Assembly (NCBI RefSeq): GCF_001280125.1 | Contig: NZ_LGEG01000222.1 | Location: 1 to 64,000, forward strand | DNA from: Streptomyces sp. NRRL F-6492 | Lineage (GTDB): Bacteria; Actinomycetota; Actinomycetes; Streptomycetales; Streptomycetaceae | Reading direction: 5' to 3' | Length of the DNA: 64,000 nucleotides | Part shown: positions 48,094 to 56,773 of the stretch, in pieces | Position numbering within the stretch: the stretch's first letter is position 1 | Layout: every line of letters begins with the position of its first letter | Made by a program: the position numbers and the translations under genes | The notes under the pieces: model-generated | What the model saw: the letters and a program-made list of their open reading frames with translations, nothing else | What the model was told of the DNA's origin: nothing | Databases searched by the model: none

Positions 48094-48957
48094 ATGTCGG
48101 GGAACGAGGAGGAGCGGCCGGAACGGCCCTCCGAGGTGGACGGTACGGCGCACCTTTTCCGGGCATTGGGGAAAATCCTGAAGGTCCTGCGCCGCAACGC
48201 GAGCCTCAGCCAGGCGGAGCTGGCGGATCTCGTGCATTGCAGCGAGGACCTGATCTCGTCGGTGGAGCGAGGCGTACGGACTCCGCAGCCGGACTTCCTG
48301 GTGCGGGTGGATCCGCTGGTGAAGGCGGGCGGAGCACTCGCGGCGGCGGCGGACGACGTGCGGGAGGCGCTGGCGAGGGCCAGGGTGCGGCACCCGGACT
48401 GGTTCCGCAGCTATGCCAGAGCGGAAGCCGAAGCGGTGACGCTGCACTACTACGCGCCTCAGGTCATGCCGGGCATCCTTCAGGTGCCCGGGTACGCGGA
48501 CGCCGTCTTCCGGCACCGCCGCCCGCTCTACGACGAGGCGACCATCGAAAAGCTGCTGACCGACCGGCTCGCCCGCCAGGTCATCTTCGAGAAGCAGCCC
48601 GCTCCGACGATGAGCTTCGTCATCGAAGAGGACGTACTCCGCCGCCCCTTGGGGGGCCGAAACGCCTTCCGGGAGCAGCTCAAGCGCCTCATCGAGGTGG
48701 CCAAGCTCCGGAACGTCCACATCCAGATCATGCCGACCGACCGCGAGGAACATCCGGCCCTGGGCGGCGAGTTCACACTGCTGACGCTGAAGGGTCGGCG
48801 GGAGGTGGCGTACATCGAGAGCTACCAGCACGCCCGCCTCATCACCGACCCCGAAGAGGTCCGCACGTACGCAGAGCGGTATGGGATCATGCGCGCACAG
48901 GCGCTCACCCCCCGGGAGTCCCTGGAGTACCTCGAAAAAATGCTGGGAGAGCTATGA
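48094..48957 (+). CDS. XRE-family HTH regulator with DUF5753 domain (WhiJ-like)
   Basis: 287 aa. Residues about 20-80 form an XRE-type HTH (GKILKVLRRNASLSQAELADLVHCSEDLISSVERGVRTPQPDF). The remainder is the DUF5753 domain (VRHPDWFRSYARAEAEAVTLHYYAPQVMPGILQVPGYADAVF to IESYQHARLITDPEEVRTYAERYGIMRAQALTPRESLEYL). WhiJ, the best-known member, represses development and is controlled by a small DUF397 partner. Its TGA overlaps the ATG of such a gene here. Many paralogs exist per genome; the target of this copy is unknown. Confidence 0.92.
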   Translation: MSGNEEERPERPSEVDGTAHLFRALGKILKVLRRNASLSQAELADLVHCSEDLISSVERGVRTPQPDFLVRVDPLVKAGGALAAAADDVREALARARVRHPDWFRSYARAEAEAVTLHYYAPQVMPGILQVPGYADAVFRHRRPLYDEATIEKLLTDRLARQVIFEKQPAPTMSFVIEEDVLRRPLGGRNAFREQLKRLIEVAKLRNVHIQIMPTDREEHPALGGEFTLLTLKGRREVAYIESYQHARLITDPEEVRTYAERYGIMRAQALTPRESLEYLEKMLGEL

Positions 48958-49190
48958 GCACCGCAGATCTGGCCTGGTTCAAGAGCAGCTACAGCGGTCC
49001 CGAGGGCGGCAACTGCGTCGAGATCGCCTACGACTGGCGCAAGTCCAGCTACAGCAGCGGTGAAGGCGGCAACTGCGTCGAGGTCGCCGCTCACCCCACC
49101 ACCGTCCACGTCCGCGACTCCAAGGTCCCGCACGGCCCCCAGCTCGCCGTGGCCCCCACCGCCTGGGCGGCCTTCGCCGCCGCCGTCTGA
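48954..49190 (+). CDS. DUF397 protein with two motif copies
   Basis: 78 aa, ATG overlapping the regulator stop (ATGA). DUF397 proteins are the small partners of WhiJ-like regulators. Two N-terminal copies of the core motif are seen: WFKSSYSGPEGGNCVEIA (residues 8-25) and WRKSSYSSGEGGNCVEVA (28-45), where most family members have one; the usual second half (VHVRDSKVPHGPQLAVAPTAWAAF) follows once. The first copy is joined by only YD, so it looks like an internal duplication. Confidence 0.9.
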   Translation: MSTADLAWFKSSYSGPEGGNCVEIAYDWRKSSYSSGEGGNCVEVAAHPTTVHVRDSKVPHGPQLAVAPTAWAAFAAAV

Positions 49191-49635
49191 CCCGGCCGTA
49201 ATCCACGCGCCCCGGGCCTCGGGCCCCGGTCATGCTCCTGCCGTCCCCGGGTGCTGACACGTTCGGGGAACCGACCGGCGACCGCGTCCACCTAGCTCCT
49301 GCTCGGAGCGGGGTCCGTCTCATGACGGGCGGTCGCCGGCACCTTTCCCCGAACCGGCCGCGCCCGCGCCGAGCGGGACGGTGACCTCGCGGGAACGGTC
49401 CTGGCCGATCTCGGGGCAGGGGCCGCCCGTCACGCCGCCCATGACGTGCTCCACAGCGTCTTCGGGGCGCTGGTCCTCTCCGCCCTCGCGCACTCCCTGT
49501 CCGGAGCGCCCGCGCCGGTCTGACACGGTCCTCACCAGGGGTTTCACCGTTCTTACATCGTTCCTTCAACTGCGTTGCAGCGGTGAGCAGTTGGCGGCCA
49601 CTCCGGTGGCGGACCGCTCGGCTAGGGTGTCGCCC
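49191..49635. other. Intergenic region before the kinase gene, with a start-less frame
   Basis: 445 nt with no supported gene. Plus-strand frame 49326-49523 reads as a protein-like hydrophobic sequence (GTVLADLGAGAAR, then VLHSVFGALVLSALAHSLSG) but has no ATG, GTG or TTG start at its head, so it may be a remnant. A TAGGGT hexamer at 49623-49628, 7 nt before the kinase ATG, could be the -10 box of a leaderless transcript. Confidence 0.4.
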
Positions 49636-51666
49636 ATGCAGGGGGAACCGAACAACAATTCCAGTGCGGAAGACCTGAGCGGCAGCGGGGCCATGCCGCT
49701 GGACGCGGAGGATCCCCGGAGCATCGGGGCGTTCAGGCTGCTCGGGGTGCTCGGGTCCGGTGGCATGGGGCGGGTCTATCTCGGTGCCGTGCCGGGGAAG
49801 TTCGCCGCCGTGAAGCGGGTGCTGCCGATCCTCGCGGAGGACGCGGACTTCCTGAGCCACTTCGGGCACGAGCTGGACAACCTGGCCCGGCTGCCCGCCG
49901 GGGCCAACACCCGGCTGCTCGCGAGCGACCGCACGTCGAAGCCGCCGTGGTTCGCGACCGAGTTCATCCCCGGCATCACCCTCGACGAGGCGATCCGGCT
50001 CAACGGCGGTCCGCTGGCCGGCGGGGCCCTGTGGCGGCTCCTGCGGGACGCGGCGGCCGGGCTCCGGGTCGTGCACGGCGCCGACGTGGTGCACCGGGAC
50101 CTGAAGCCGTCCAACGTGATGCTGACCGGGGACGGGCTCTCCCTCATCGACTTCGGCGTCGCCCGCGCCGCCGACCAGAGCCGGCTGACCAGGACCGGCA
50201 TGGTCATCGGCACCCCCGCCTACATGGCGCCCGAACAGGCCGTCGCGGAGAAGGTCCTGACCGGCGCGGCCGACGTCTTCGCGCTCGGCGGCCTCCTGCT
50301 GTACGCGGCGAACGGGCGGCCTCCGTTCGGTGACGGTTCCGGCCCCGACCTGCTCTATCGAGTGGTCCATGGCGAGCCCGGCTTCGGGGGCCTCGCCGAG
50401 GCCGATCCCGCGCTCGCGGAGCTCGTACAGAAGTGTCTCTCGAAGGATCCGGCGGACCGGCCGACCGCCGCCGAGCTCGTCGGGCTCACCGAGGAGCGGG
50501 CGGCGGGGGCCGTCTGGCCGGACGCCGTCGCCGCGCGGATCGGGGAGCGGGCGGCCTTCGCCGCCGGGGCGCCCACGGCCGCGCAGCTCGCGGAGCTGGA
50601 GGCGGCCGAGCCCGCCCGGGACGTTCCGACGGCCCCGCTCACCCCGCAGGCCGCGAAGGAGCCCGCGACGGCCTCGCCGGACGTGCTCGCCGTGACCGCC
50701 GCCAAGGGGGCCGGGAAGCCGGAGAAGCGGCGGAACCGGTTCGTCATGCTCGCCGTGCCCGTCGTCGTGGCGACCGGCACCACCCTGACCGTCGCCCTCG
50801 GGCCGTACGAGGTCGGGCGCCTCGGCGCGGCCCCGCAGGACTCCGCCTCCCCGTCCGCCGTGGCCTCGCAGCCGGCGGCCGTTCCTCCGGCGGCCGGGCC
50901 GGGGTCCCCGTCGTCGTCCACGTCCCCGGGGCCCGCGTCCTCGAAGCCCGCGTCCAAGCCGTCGGCCGGGGCTCCGTCCTCGCAGCAGCAGCCTCCGCCG
51001 CCGGGGTCCGCCGTTCCGCCGCCCGGTAACGGCGGGGGCGTGCTGCCCGGCGGGTCGGGGGCCGGGTCCGGGGCCGGTGGCGGGTCCGGCTCGGGCGGCG
51101 GTTCCGGGTCCGGTGGTTCCGGGTCCGGCGGTGGCGGGGCCGGTGGTGGCGGGGCGGCTCCCACCTCCCCCTCCGGCGGCACGAAGACGACCCGCCCCCC
51201 GGCCCCGCGGCCGACGACGCAGAAGCCCGCCCCTCCCCCGTCGACCGGCGGTTCGGCGCCCTCGGGGACGTACGCCCTGGAGAACGGGAGCAGCGGCAAC
51301 TGCCTGGCGGAGTACGACTCGGGATTCGGCAACGTCATCACGGCCGCCGCCTGCGGCTCCAAGAACCCCAACGGCACCCCCTACTGGTACTCCTGGACCT
51401 ACCGGGCCGGGGCGAACGGCACGTTCCAGCTGGTCAACCGGACGAGCAAGCGCTGCCTCCAGCCCACGGGGGGCATGGGGCTCACCACCAACCCCTGCGA
51501 CGGCTCCTCCGCCCAGTCCTGGAAGGTCCTCTCCTCGACGTCCTCCGGGCGGACCATCGAGAACGCGGGCGACGGGTTGTGCCTGACGGCCGGGTCGATG
51601 GCGATGACCTACACCTGCGGCGGGGCCCAGAGCAGTCAGGTCTGGCGGAACATCGGGGCGCTGTAG
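49636..51666 (+). CDS. Membrane Ser/Thr protein kinase with extracellular ricin-type lectin-like domain
   Basis: 676 aa, ATG 49636; no clear ribosome site. Kinase domain (about residues 30-290): glycine loop LGSGGMGRVYLG, Lys60, HRDLKPSN with Asp155, IDFGVARA with Asp172, and GTPAYMAPEQ. A single membrane helix (about 368-390) follows a basic stop. Then a Ser/Pro/Gly-rich linker of about 150 aa and a C-terminal about 130-aa domain with beta-trefoil features (CLAEYDSGFGNVITAAACG, RCLQPTGGMG, AQSWKVLSS, SQVWRNIG). The lectin side should lie outside and sense wall sugar or other ligands, the kinase inside. The ligand and targets are unknown. Confidence 0.88.
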   Translation: MQGEPNNNSSAEDLSGSGAMPLDAEDPRSIGAFRLLGVLGSGGMGRVYLGAVPGKFAAVKRVLPILAEDADFLSHFGHELDNLARLPAGANTRLLASDRTSKPPWFATEFIPGITLDEAIRLNGGPLAGGALWRLLRDAAAGLRVVHGADVVHRDLKPSNVMLTGDGLSLIDFGVARAADQSRLTRTGMVIGTPAYMAPEQAVAEKVLTGAADVFALGGLLLYAANGRPPFGDGSGPDLLYRVVHGEPGFGGLAEADPALAELVQKCLSKDPADRPTAAELVGLTEERAAGAVWPDAVAARIGERAAFAAGAPTAAQLAELEAAEPARDVPTAPLTPQAAKEPATASPDVLAVTAAKGAGKPEKRRNRFVMLAVPVVVATGTTLTVALGPYEVGRLGAAPQDSASPSAVASQPAAVPPAAGPGSPSSSTSPGPASSKPASKPSAGAPSSQQQPPPPGSAVPPPGNGGGVLPGGSGAGSGAGGGSGSGGGSGSGGSGSGGGGAGGGGAAPTSPSGGTKTTRPPAPRPTTQKPAPPPSTGGSAPSGTYALENGSSGNCLAEYDSGFGNVITAAACGSKNPNGTPYWYSWTYRAGANGTFQLVNRTSKRCLQPTGGMGLTTNPCDGSSAQSWKVLSSTSSGRTIENAGDGLCLTAGSMAMTYTCGGAQSSQVWRNIGAL

Positions 51667-51726
51667 GCGCACGCGGGCGCGTGTATACCGATTCGCAACC
51701 GAAACCCCGCCCGGTCGAGACCCACT

Positions 51727-51738
51727 ACGTGTACACGT
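51727..51738. promoter_or_regulatory. 12-bp palindromic operator candidate before the monooxygenase gene
   Basis: ACGTGTACACGT is a perfect palindrome. A TACGCT -10-like box follows at 51742-51747, and the ATG is 8 nt beyond it, so the transcript may be leaderless with the palindrome in the promoter spacer. The form is that of TetR or related dimer sites. No such regulator is adjacent. Confidence 0.5.
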
Positions 51739-51755
51739 CATTACGCTCAGCGTTC

Positions 51756-52931
51756 ATGGTCACCACCCCCCATGAACCGCCCGTCCACCCCGCCCACCCC
51801 GTCTACGTCATAGGCGGCGGCCCCGGCGGGCTCGCGGTCGCCGCCGCCCTGCGCGGGCGGGGCGTCCGGGCGGTCGTCCTGGAGAAGTCCGACGCCGTCG
51901 GCGCCTCCTGGCGCGCCCACTACGACCGGCTGCGGCTGCACACCACCCGGCGGCTCTCCGGGCTCCCGGGCATGCGGATGCCCCGCTCGTTCGGCCGCTG
52001 GGTCGCCCGCGCCGACGTGGTCCGCTACCTGGAGGAGTACGCGGAGAAGCACGAGCTGGAGGTCGTGACGGGCGTCGAGGTCTTCGCCGTCGAGCGGTCC
52101 GGCGAGGAGTGGGTCCTGCACGCGACCGGCGGGCGCCGGCTCGTCGGCGGCGCGGTCGTCGTGGCCACCGGCTTCAACCACACCCCGAGCCTGCCCGACT
52201 GGCCGGGCCTGGACGCGTACGAGGGCGAGTTGAGCCACGCGCGCGCGTACCGCGCCCCGGAGCCGTACGCGGGGAAGGACGTCCTCGTCGTGGGCGCCGG
52301 GAACACCGGCGCCGAGATCGCGGCCGACCTCGCCGGGGGCGGTGCGGAGCGGGTGCGGCTCGCGGTGCGGACGGTCCCGCACATCGTGCGGCGCACGACG
52401 GCCGGGTGGCCGGCCCAGCGCACCGGCATCCTGGTGCGGCGGCTGCCGGTGCCCGTGGTCGACCGGCTGGGCGCGGTGATGGCCCGCCTCGCCGCCCCCG
52501 ACCTCACCGCGCACGGGCTGCCCCGGCCGGACACCGGTCTCGCCACCCGCCAGCGGCAGGGGGCGATCCCGGTGCAGGACGTGGGCCTGGTCGAGGCCGT
52601 GCGGGCCGGGAAGGTCGAGATCGTCGCGGCCGTCGAGGGCTTCGAGGGCGGCGAGGTGCTCCTCGCGGACGGCACCCGGATCACCCCGGACGCGGTGATC
52701 GCCGCGACCGGTTACCGGCGCGCCCTGGAGCCGCTCGTGGGCGGCCTGGGCGTCCTCGACGAGCGGGGCCGCCCGGTGGTCCACGGGGCCCGCTGCCCCC
52801 GCGAGGCGCCGGGCCTGTACTTCACGGGTTTCACGAACCCGATCAGCGGCATGTTCCGGGAGCTGGCGATCGACGCGGAGAAGATCGCGCGGGCGATCGC
52901 GCGCCGGGCCGCCCGGCGGACGGCCGGGTGA
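51756..52931 (+). CDS. Flavin-containing monooxygenase-like NAD(P)/FAD oxidoreductase
   Basis: 391 aa, ATG 51756 (no ribosome site; the frame is open upstream). FAD-binding GGGPGGLAVAAALRGRG (residues 20-36), the FMO-type segment VGASWRAHYDRLRLHTTRRLSGLPG, NADPH-binding VVGAGNTGAEIAADLAGGG (about residues 173-191), and VIAATGYRRALEPLVGG before a C-terminal GLYFTGFTNPISGMFREL. This is the layout of class B flavoprotein monooxygenases such as CzcO-like and YUCCA-type enzymes. It oxidises an unknown substrate, using NADPH and oxygen. Confidence 0.85.
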   Translation: MVTTPHEPPVHPAHPVYVIGGGPGGLAVAAALRGRGVRAVVLEKSDAVGASWRAHYDRLRLHTTRRLSGLPGMRMPRSFGRWVARADVVRYLEEYAEKHELEVVTGVEVFAVERSGEEWVLHATGGRRLVGGAVVVATGFNHTPSLPDWPGLDAYEGELSHARAYRAPEPYAGKDVLVVGAGNTGAEIAADLAGGGAERVRLAVRTVPHIVRRTTAGWPAQRTGILVRRLPVPVVDRLGAVMARLAAPDLTAHGLPRPDTGLATRQRQGAIPVQDVGLVEAVRAGKVEIVAAVEGFEGGEVLLADGTRITPDAVIAATGYRRALEPLVGGLGVLDERGRPVVHGARCPREAPGLYFTGFTNPISGMFRELAIDAEKIARAIARRAARRTAG

Positions 52932-52993
52932 GGGCGCGGCGCCCCGGGCCGTGAGGGGTGGAACCGCCGGCCCGGCCCGCGCGTCGAAGGGCC

Positions 52994-53446
52994 ATGACGC
53001 GACGAGCCGGACAGATCCTCCTCACCCTCGCGGTGGTCGCCGGAGCGCTCACGGGCTGCGCCCGGGCCGACGGGGGCGCGCACGCCGACCGGGCGAACGC
53101 CGACCGCGTGAACTCCGACCGCGTGAACTCCGACCGCGCGAACTCCGACAGCGCGAACTCCGGGCGCGCGAACACCGGCCGGGCGGGCGCCGGGCGCGCG
53201 ATCCCCTTCGAGCTGTACACGCATTGCGGAATCGACGAGGCCCGCATCGGCTCGACGTACTTCGAGGCGGAGACCCCGCTCTCCGACGGCTCGGGAAACC
53301 CGCCCGAGGGCTGGGGCAACCCCGTCCAGCGCGGCACGATGACCTTGAAGTCCGCGACGGAGGCCGTCTTCACCGACGACGCCGGACACGAGGTGAGGTT
53401 CCGTGCCCGGCCGGGCGCGGACGCCCCCAAGCGCGTCTGCGCCTGA
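52994..53446 (+). CDS. Lipoprotein with a five-residue repeat and uncharacterised C-terminal domain
   Basis: 150 aa, ATG 52994. Signal with lipobox ALTGC, so Cys22 would be lipidated. Residues about 28-70 are a repeat of the form (A/V)NSDR, encoded by 15-bp units. The last 80 residues are a compact domain (PFELYTHCGIDEARIGSTYFEAETPL, then TMTLKSATEAVFTDDAGHEVRFRARPG) that I have seen in other Streptomyces proteins of unknown function; it carries two cysteines (in HCGID and at the C-terminus VCA) that might pair. Confidence 0.75.
   Translation: MTRRAGQILLTLAVVAGALTGCARADGGAHADRANADRVNSDRVNSDRANSDSANSGRANTGRAGAGRAIPFELYTHCGIDEARIGSTYFEAETPLSDGSGNPPEGWGNPVQRGTMTLKSATEAVFTDDAGHEVRFRARPGADAPKRVCA
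53093..53200 (+). repeat. 15-bp minisatellite in the lipoprotein gene
   Basis: About seven units of a 15-bp repeat, for instance GTGAACTCCGACCGC, with changes that keep the five-residue period (NADRV, NSDRV, NSDRA, NSDSA, NSGRA, NTGRA, GAGRA). Adjacent copies differ by one to three bases. Confidence 0.85.
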
Positions 53447-53478
53447 GCACTCCGCCTGCGGCGCGGCCCGTACGGACG

Positions 53479-53976
53479 TCACTCCGTCGCGTACAGGAAG
53501 ATCCCGCCCGTCATGAAGACGGCCACGACGGCGAGCGCGCCCCACACCAGGAGCGCGACGAACCAGCCCTGGCGCGCCGGGCGGGTGAGGAGCGCCGCCA
53601 CGGACAGGGCCGCCCAGGCCACGAGCCAGCCCCGTACGCCCGCGTACGGGGCGGCGAGGGCTCCGGCGAGGGCCGCGAGCGCCAGGTGCCACCACAGGGG
53701 CCGGCCGCCGAGCCGGCGTCCGAGGTCCTCGCCGAGCAGGACCACCGGCAGGACGAGGGCCGCCGACACCACGACGGCCGCCAGGAACCAGAACACCGTC
53801 ACGCACGGGAGCGTCGCGAGGAACAGTCCTCCCCCGCCGTACTCCCAGGGCTCCGGCTCCCCGTCCCGGCCGGTCACCGTCCCCACCGCCATGGCCACCC
53901 CGCCCTCCAGCAGCAGCGCCAGCGTCGAGACCCTCAGCATCCGGGCGTGCGTACGCCCCGTGTCGGGACCGCTCAT
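53479..53976 (-). CDS. Uncharacterised integral membrane protein
   Basis: 165 aa. About four to five hydrophobic segments (TLALLLEGGVAMAVG; LATLPCVTVFWFLAAVVVSAALVL; HLALAALAGALAAPYAG; WLVAWAALSVAALL; FVALLVWGALAVVAVFMTGG). No domain I can name. It converges on the lipoprotein gene and follows no clear operon partner; the MFS gene downstream ends 24 nt before its start and runs in the same direction, so co-transcription is possible. Confidence 0.65.
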   Translation of the reverse strand: MSGPDTGRTHARMLRVSTLALLLEGGVAMAVGTVTGRDGEPEPWEYGGGGLFLATLPCVTVFWFLAAVVVSAALVLPVVLLGEDLGRRLGGRPLWWHLALAALAGALAAPYAGVRGWLVAWAALSVAALLTRPARQGWFVALLVWGALAVVAVFMTGGIFLYATE

Positions 53977-53999
53977 CCGCGATCACCCCCCGGGGGACA

Positions 54000-55307
54000 T
54001 CATGCTCCCGCCGGAAGCGCCGCCTCCGTCCGGGGCCGCCCGATGACCAGGGCCATCAGGGCCGCCGCCGCGCACAGCGCGCCCGAGGCGTACCAGACGA
54101 CGTCGTAGGTGCCGAAGACGTCGCGGGCCAGGCCGCCCGCGAAGGCGACGACGGCCGCGCCGACCTGGTGGGAGGCGAGGACCCAGCCGAAGACGATCGC
54201 GGAGTCCGCGCCGAAGTGCTCGCGGCACAGGGCCATCGTGGGCGGGACGGTGGCCACCCAGTCCAGGCCGTAGAAGACGATGAAGAACAGCATCGGCGGG
54301 TGCACGGACGGCGCCAGCAGGATCGGCAGGAAGCAGAGCGAGATCCCGCGCAGCGCGTAGTAGACCGCGAGCAGGCGGCGGGCGGAGAAGCGGTCGGTGA
54401 ACCACCCGGAGGCGACCGTGCCGACGACGTCGAAGACGCCGATGACGGCGAGGAGTCCGGCCGCCGCCGTGATCGGCATGCCGTGGTCGTGGGCGGCGGG
54501 CACGAAGTGGGTGCGGACCAGGCCGTTGGTGGAGGCGCCGCAGATCGCGAAGGACCCGGCGAGGAGCCAGAAGGGGCCGGTGCGGGCCGCCTCGAACAGG
54601 ACGGTGACGGCCCGGCGGGCGGCGCCCGTGACGGGCGCGGGCTTCTCCACGTACTCCCCGCCGTACGGGGCGAGCCGGACGTCCGCCGGGTGGTCGCGGA
54701 GCAGCAGCCAGACGAACGGGACGACGGCGAGCGCGGCGAGGGCCACGGTCACGGAGGCGGGCCGCCAGCCGTGCCGCTCGACCAGCCAGGACAGCAGCGG
54801 CAGGAAGATCAGCTGGCCCGAGGCCCCGGCGGCGGTGAGCAGGCCGGTCACCAGGCCCCGGCGGGCGACGAACCAGCGGTTGGTGACGGTCGCGGCGAAG
54901 GCGAGGGCCATGGAGCCGCTGCCGAGGCCGACGAGGATCCCCCAGTAGAGGACGAGCTGCCAGGCGGCGGTCATCCACACGGTGAGGAGCGAGCCGAGCG
55001 CGATGACGCCGAGCGCGACGGCGACGACCCGGCGGATGCCGAAGCGGTCCATGAGCGCGGCGGCGAAGGGGGCGGTCAGGCCGTAGAGGGCGAGGTTCAC
55101 CGAGACCGCGAAGCCGATCGTGCCGCGCGACCAGTGCAGTTCGCTGTGCAGCGGCTCGATCAGGAGGCCGGGCAGGGAGGCGAAGGCCGCCGATCCGATG
55201 ATCGTGACGAAGGTGACCGCCGCGACGAACCAGGCGCGGTGGACGCGGGGGGTGCGGACCGGTCTGTCCCCGGGCGTGCGGACGGGGGTCTCGGTTGTCT
55301 GAGCCAT
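54000..55307 (-). CDS. MFS transporter (oxalate/formate- or monocarboxylate-type)
   Basis: 435 aa. ATG 55307; an ATG at 55319 is also in frame and neither has a good ribosome site. Twelve membrane helices. MFS motif A variant ALMDRFGIRRVVA between helices 2 and 3, and WFTDRFSARRLLAVYY in the second half. The overall pattern (LIEPLHSELHWSRGTIGFAVSVNLALYGL, then WFVARRGLVTGLLTAAGASGQL) is that of the monocarboxylate/OFA group. Substrate unknown. Confidence 0.8.
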   Translation of the reverse strand: MAQTTETPVRTPGDRPVRTPRVHRAWFVAAVTFVTIIGSAAFASLPGLLIEPLHSELHWSRGTIGFAVSVNLALYGLTAPFAAALMDRFGIRRVVAVALGVIALGSLLTVWMTAAWQLVLYWGILVGLGSGSMALAFAATVTNRWFVARRGLVTGLLTAAGASGQLIFLPLLSWLVERHGWRPASVTVALAALAVVPFVWLLLRDHPADVRLAPYGGEYVEKPAPVTGAARRAVTVLFEAARTGPFWLLAGSFAICGASTNGLVRTHFVPAAHDHGMPITAAAGLLAVIGVFDVVGTVASGWFTDRFSARRLLAVYYALRGISLCFLPILLAPSVHPPMLFFIVFYGLDWVATVPPTMALCREHFGADSAIVFGWVLASHQVGAAVVAFAGGLARDVFGTYDVVWYASGALCAAAALMALVIGRPRTEAALPAGA

Positions 55308-55435
55308 GCCGTCGAGCATCCCGGCCGCCCCGCCCTCCCGCCATTGGCCCGGACGACAGCTTTCCAACGGATCGGGCCACGGTGCGGGATCCGGGCCGCA
55401 CCGTGGACCGGCCGCGAAGGCCCGCCCCGCGCGCC

Positions 55436-56683
55436 TCACGCCCTCGGCAGCGTCCTGACCGGGCGTACGGCGAGGAGGGCGGCCACCACGAGGACGGCGA
55501 CGCCCGCCCCCGCGAGGAGGACCCGCTCCGTGCCGACCGCCGCCGCGACCGGGCCCGACAGGGTGCGGCCGACGCCCATCATGAGGAGCGAGCCGGCCAC
55601 GTCGTACGCGTGCATCCGGTTCAGCGCCTCCTGCGGGACGTGCGTCTGGACGGCGGTGGACCACATCACCAGCCAGTACGCGAAGGCCGCCCCGCCGATG
55701 AACTGGCCCGCGCCGAGCAGCTCCACGGGCGCGCCCAGACCGAGCAGGGCGAGGTTCACGGGGAGGCCGAGGAGGGCGACCGCGCCCCACGCGAGGGGGC
55801 GGCCGGGGCGCAGCCGGAGGGCGAGCAGCCCGCCGGCCGCGCTCCCGGCCCCGTTGACCGCCATGAGCACGCCGTACGCGGCCGGGCCGTGGTCCCCGGT
55901 GACCAGGCTCGCGGTGAGCGGCACCATGGGCCCGGCGACGGTCAGGCCGTACACCGTCCAGATGGAGATGACCCCCCAGAGCCAGCTGCGGGAGCGGAAC
56001 TCGCGCCAGCCGCCCACGAGTTCGGCGCGCAGGGAGTCGCGCCGCAGCGTGTCGGAGGGGAGCGGGGCGAGCCGCGTCAGGGCGAGGCAGAGGGCGCTGA
56101 CCGCGAAGGTGGCGCCGTTGACGGCGAAGGCGGCGCCCGCGTTCCAGACGGCGACGAGGAGGCCCGCGGCGGCCGGTCCCGCCATGGTCGTCAGGGCCTC
56201 GACGACCCGCAGGACGGCGTTGGCGCGCTGCACGTCGGGGGCGATGCGCGGGATCGTGGAGGCGACGCCCGGCTGGAAGAGGGCGGCGCCGATGCCCCCG
56301 GTGACGGAGAGCGCGTACACCACCCACAGGGGTGGACCGCCGAGCGCGAAGGTGACGGCGAGGACGGCGGCGCCGGGCAGCCGCAGCAGGTCCGCGAGGA
56401 TCATCATGCGCCGGGCGGTGAACCGGTCGGCGAGGACGCCGCCGAAGAGCACGAAGAGCGCGAAGGCGGCGGTCCAGCTCCCCAGCGCGTAGCCGACGGC
56501 GGAGCCGGGGTGCCCCGCGCCGAGGAGTCCGGCGGCGTAGGCGACGGGGACCATGCCCTCGCCGAAGACGGCGGCCCCCCGGGCGACGAAGAAGAGCCGG
56601 AAGTTACGGTTCCAGAGCGGGGGCGGCCCGTCCGGGACGGGAATCCGTTCGAGGGCTTCGGTCTTGTACGTGTTGTCCGTCAC
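55436..56683 (-). CDS. MFS transporter (macrolide/drug efflux MefA-like, DUF894 group)
   Basis: 415 aa from GTG 56683; a TTG two codons upstream is also possible, and no clear ribosome site marks either. About twelve helices with LWNRNFRLFFVARGAAVFGEGM at the N-terminus (typical of the EntS/MefA-type branch), FGGVLADRFTARRMMILADLLR as motif A, and FNGATFAVSAL-like NGATFAVSALCL. Likely a drug or siderophore exporter. It diverges from the GlxA-type regulator by 90 nt, so that regulator may control it. Confidence 0.8.
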   Translation of the reverse strand: MTDNTYKTEALERIPVPDGPPPLWNRNFRLFFVARGAAVFGEGMVPVAYAAGLLGAGHPGSAVGYALGSWTAAFALFVLFGGVLADRFTARRMMILADLLRLPGAAVLAVTFALGGPPLWVVYALSVTGGIGAALFQPGVASTIPRIAPDVQRANAVLRVVEALTTMAGPAAAGLLVAVWNAGAAFAVNGATFAVSALCLALTRLAPLPSDTLRRDSLRAELVGGWREFRSRSWLWGVISIWTVYGLTVAGPMVPLTASLVTGDHGPAAYGVLMAVNGAGSAAGGLLALRLRPGRPLAWGAVALLGLPVNLALLGLGAPVELLGAGQFIGGAAFAYWLVMWSTAVQTHVPQEALNRMHAYDVAGSLLMMGVGRTLSGPVAAAVGTERVLLAGAGVAVLVVAALLAVRPVRTLPRA

Positions 56684-56773
56684 GGTCAAGAACAGCTACC
56701 GGAAGCTGGTCTGGACCACCACCGATTTTCTCCGCCGCTTTCCCGGCACCGCCCTTCGGAGGGAGCACCGCCC

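Noticed and set aside
49320-49547. A 75-aa minus-strand frame before the kinase
   Set aside because: Composition is random-like and no ribosome site precedes it.
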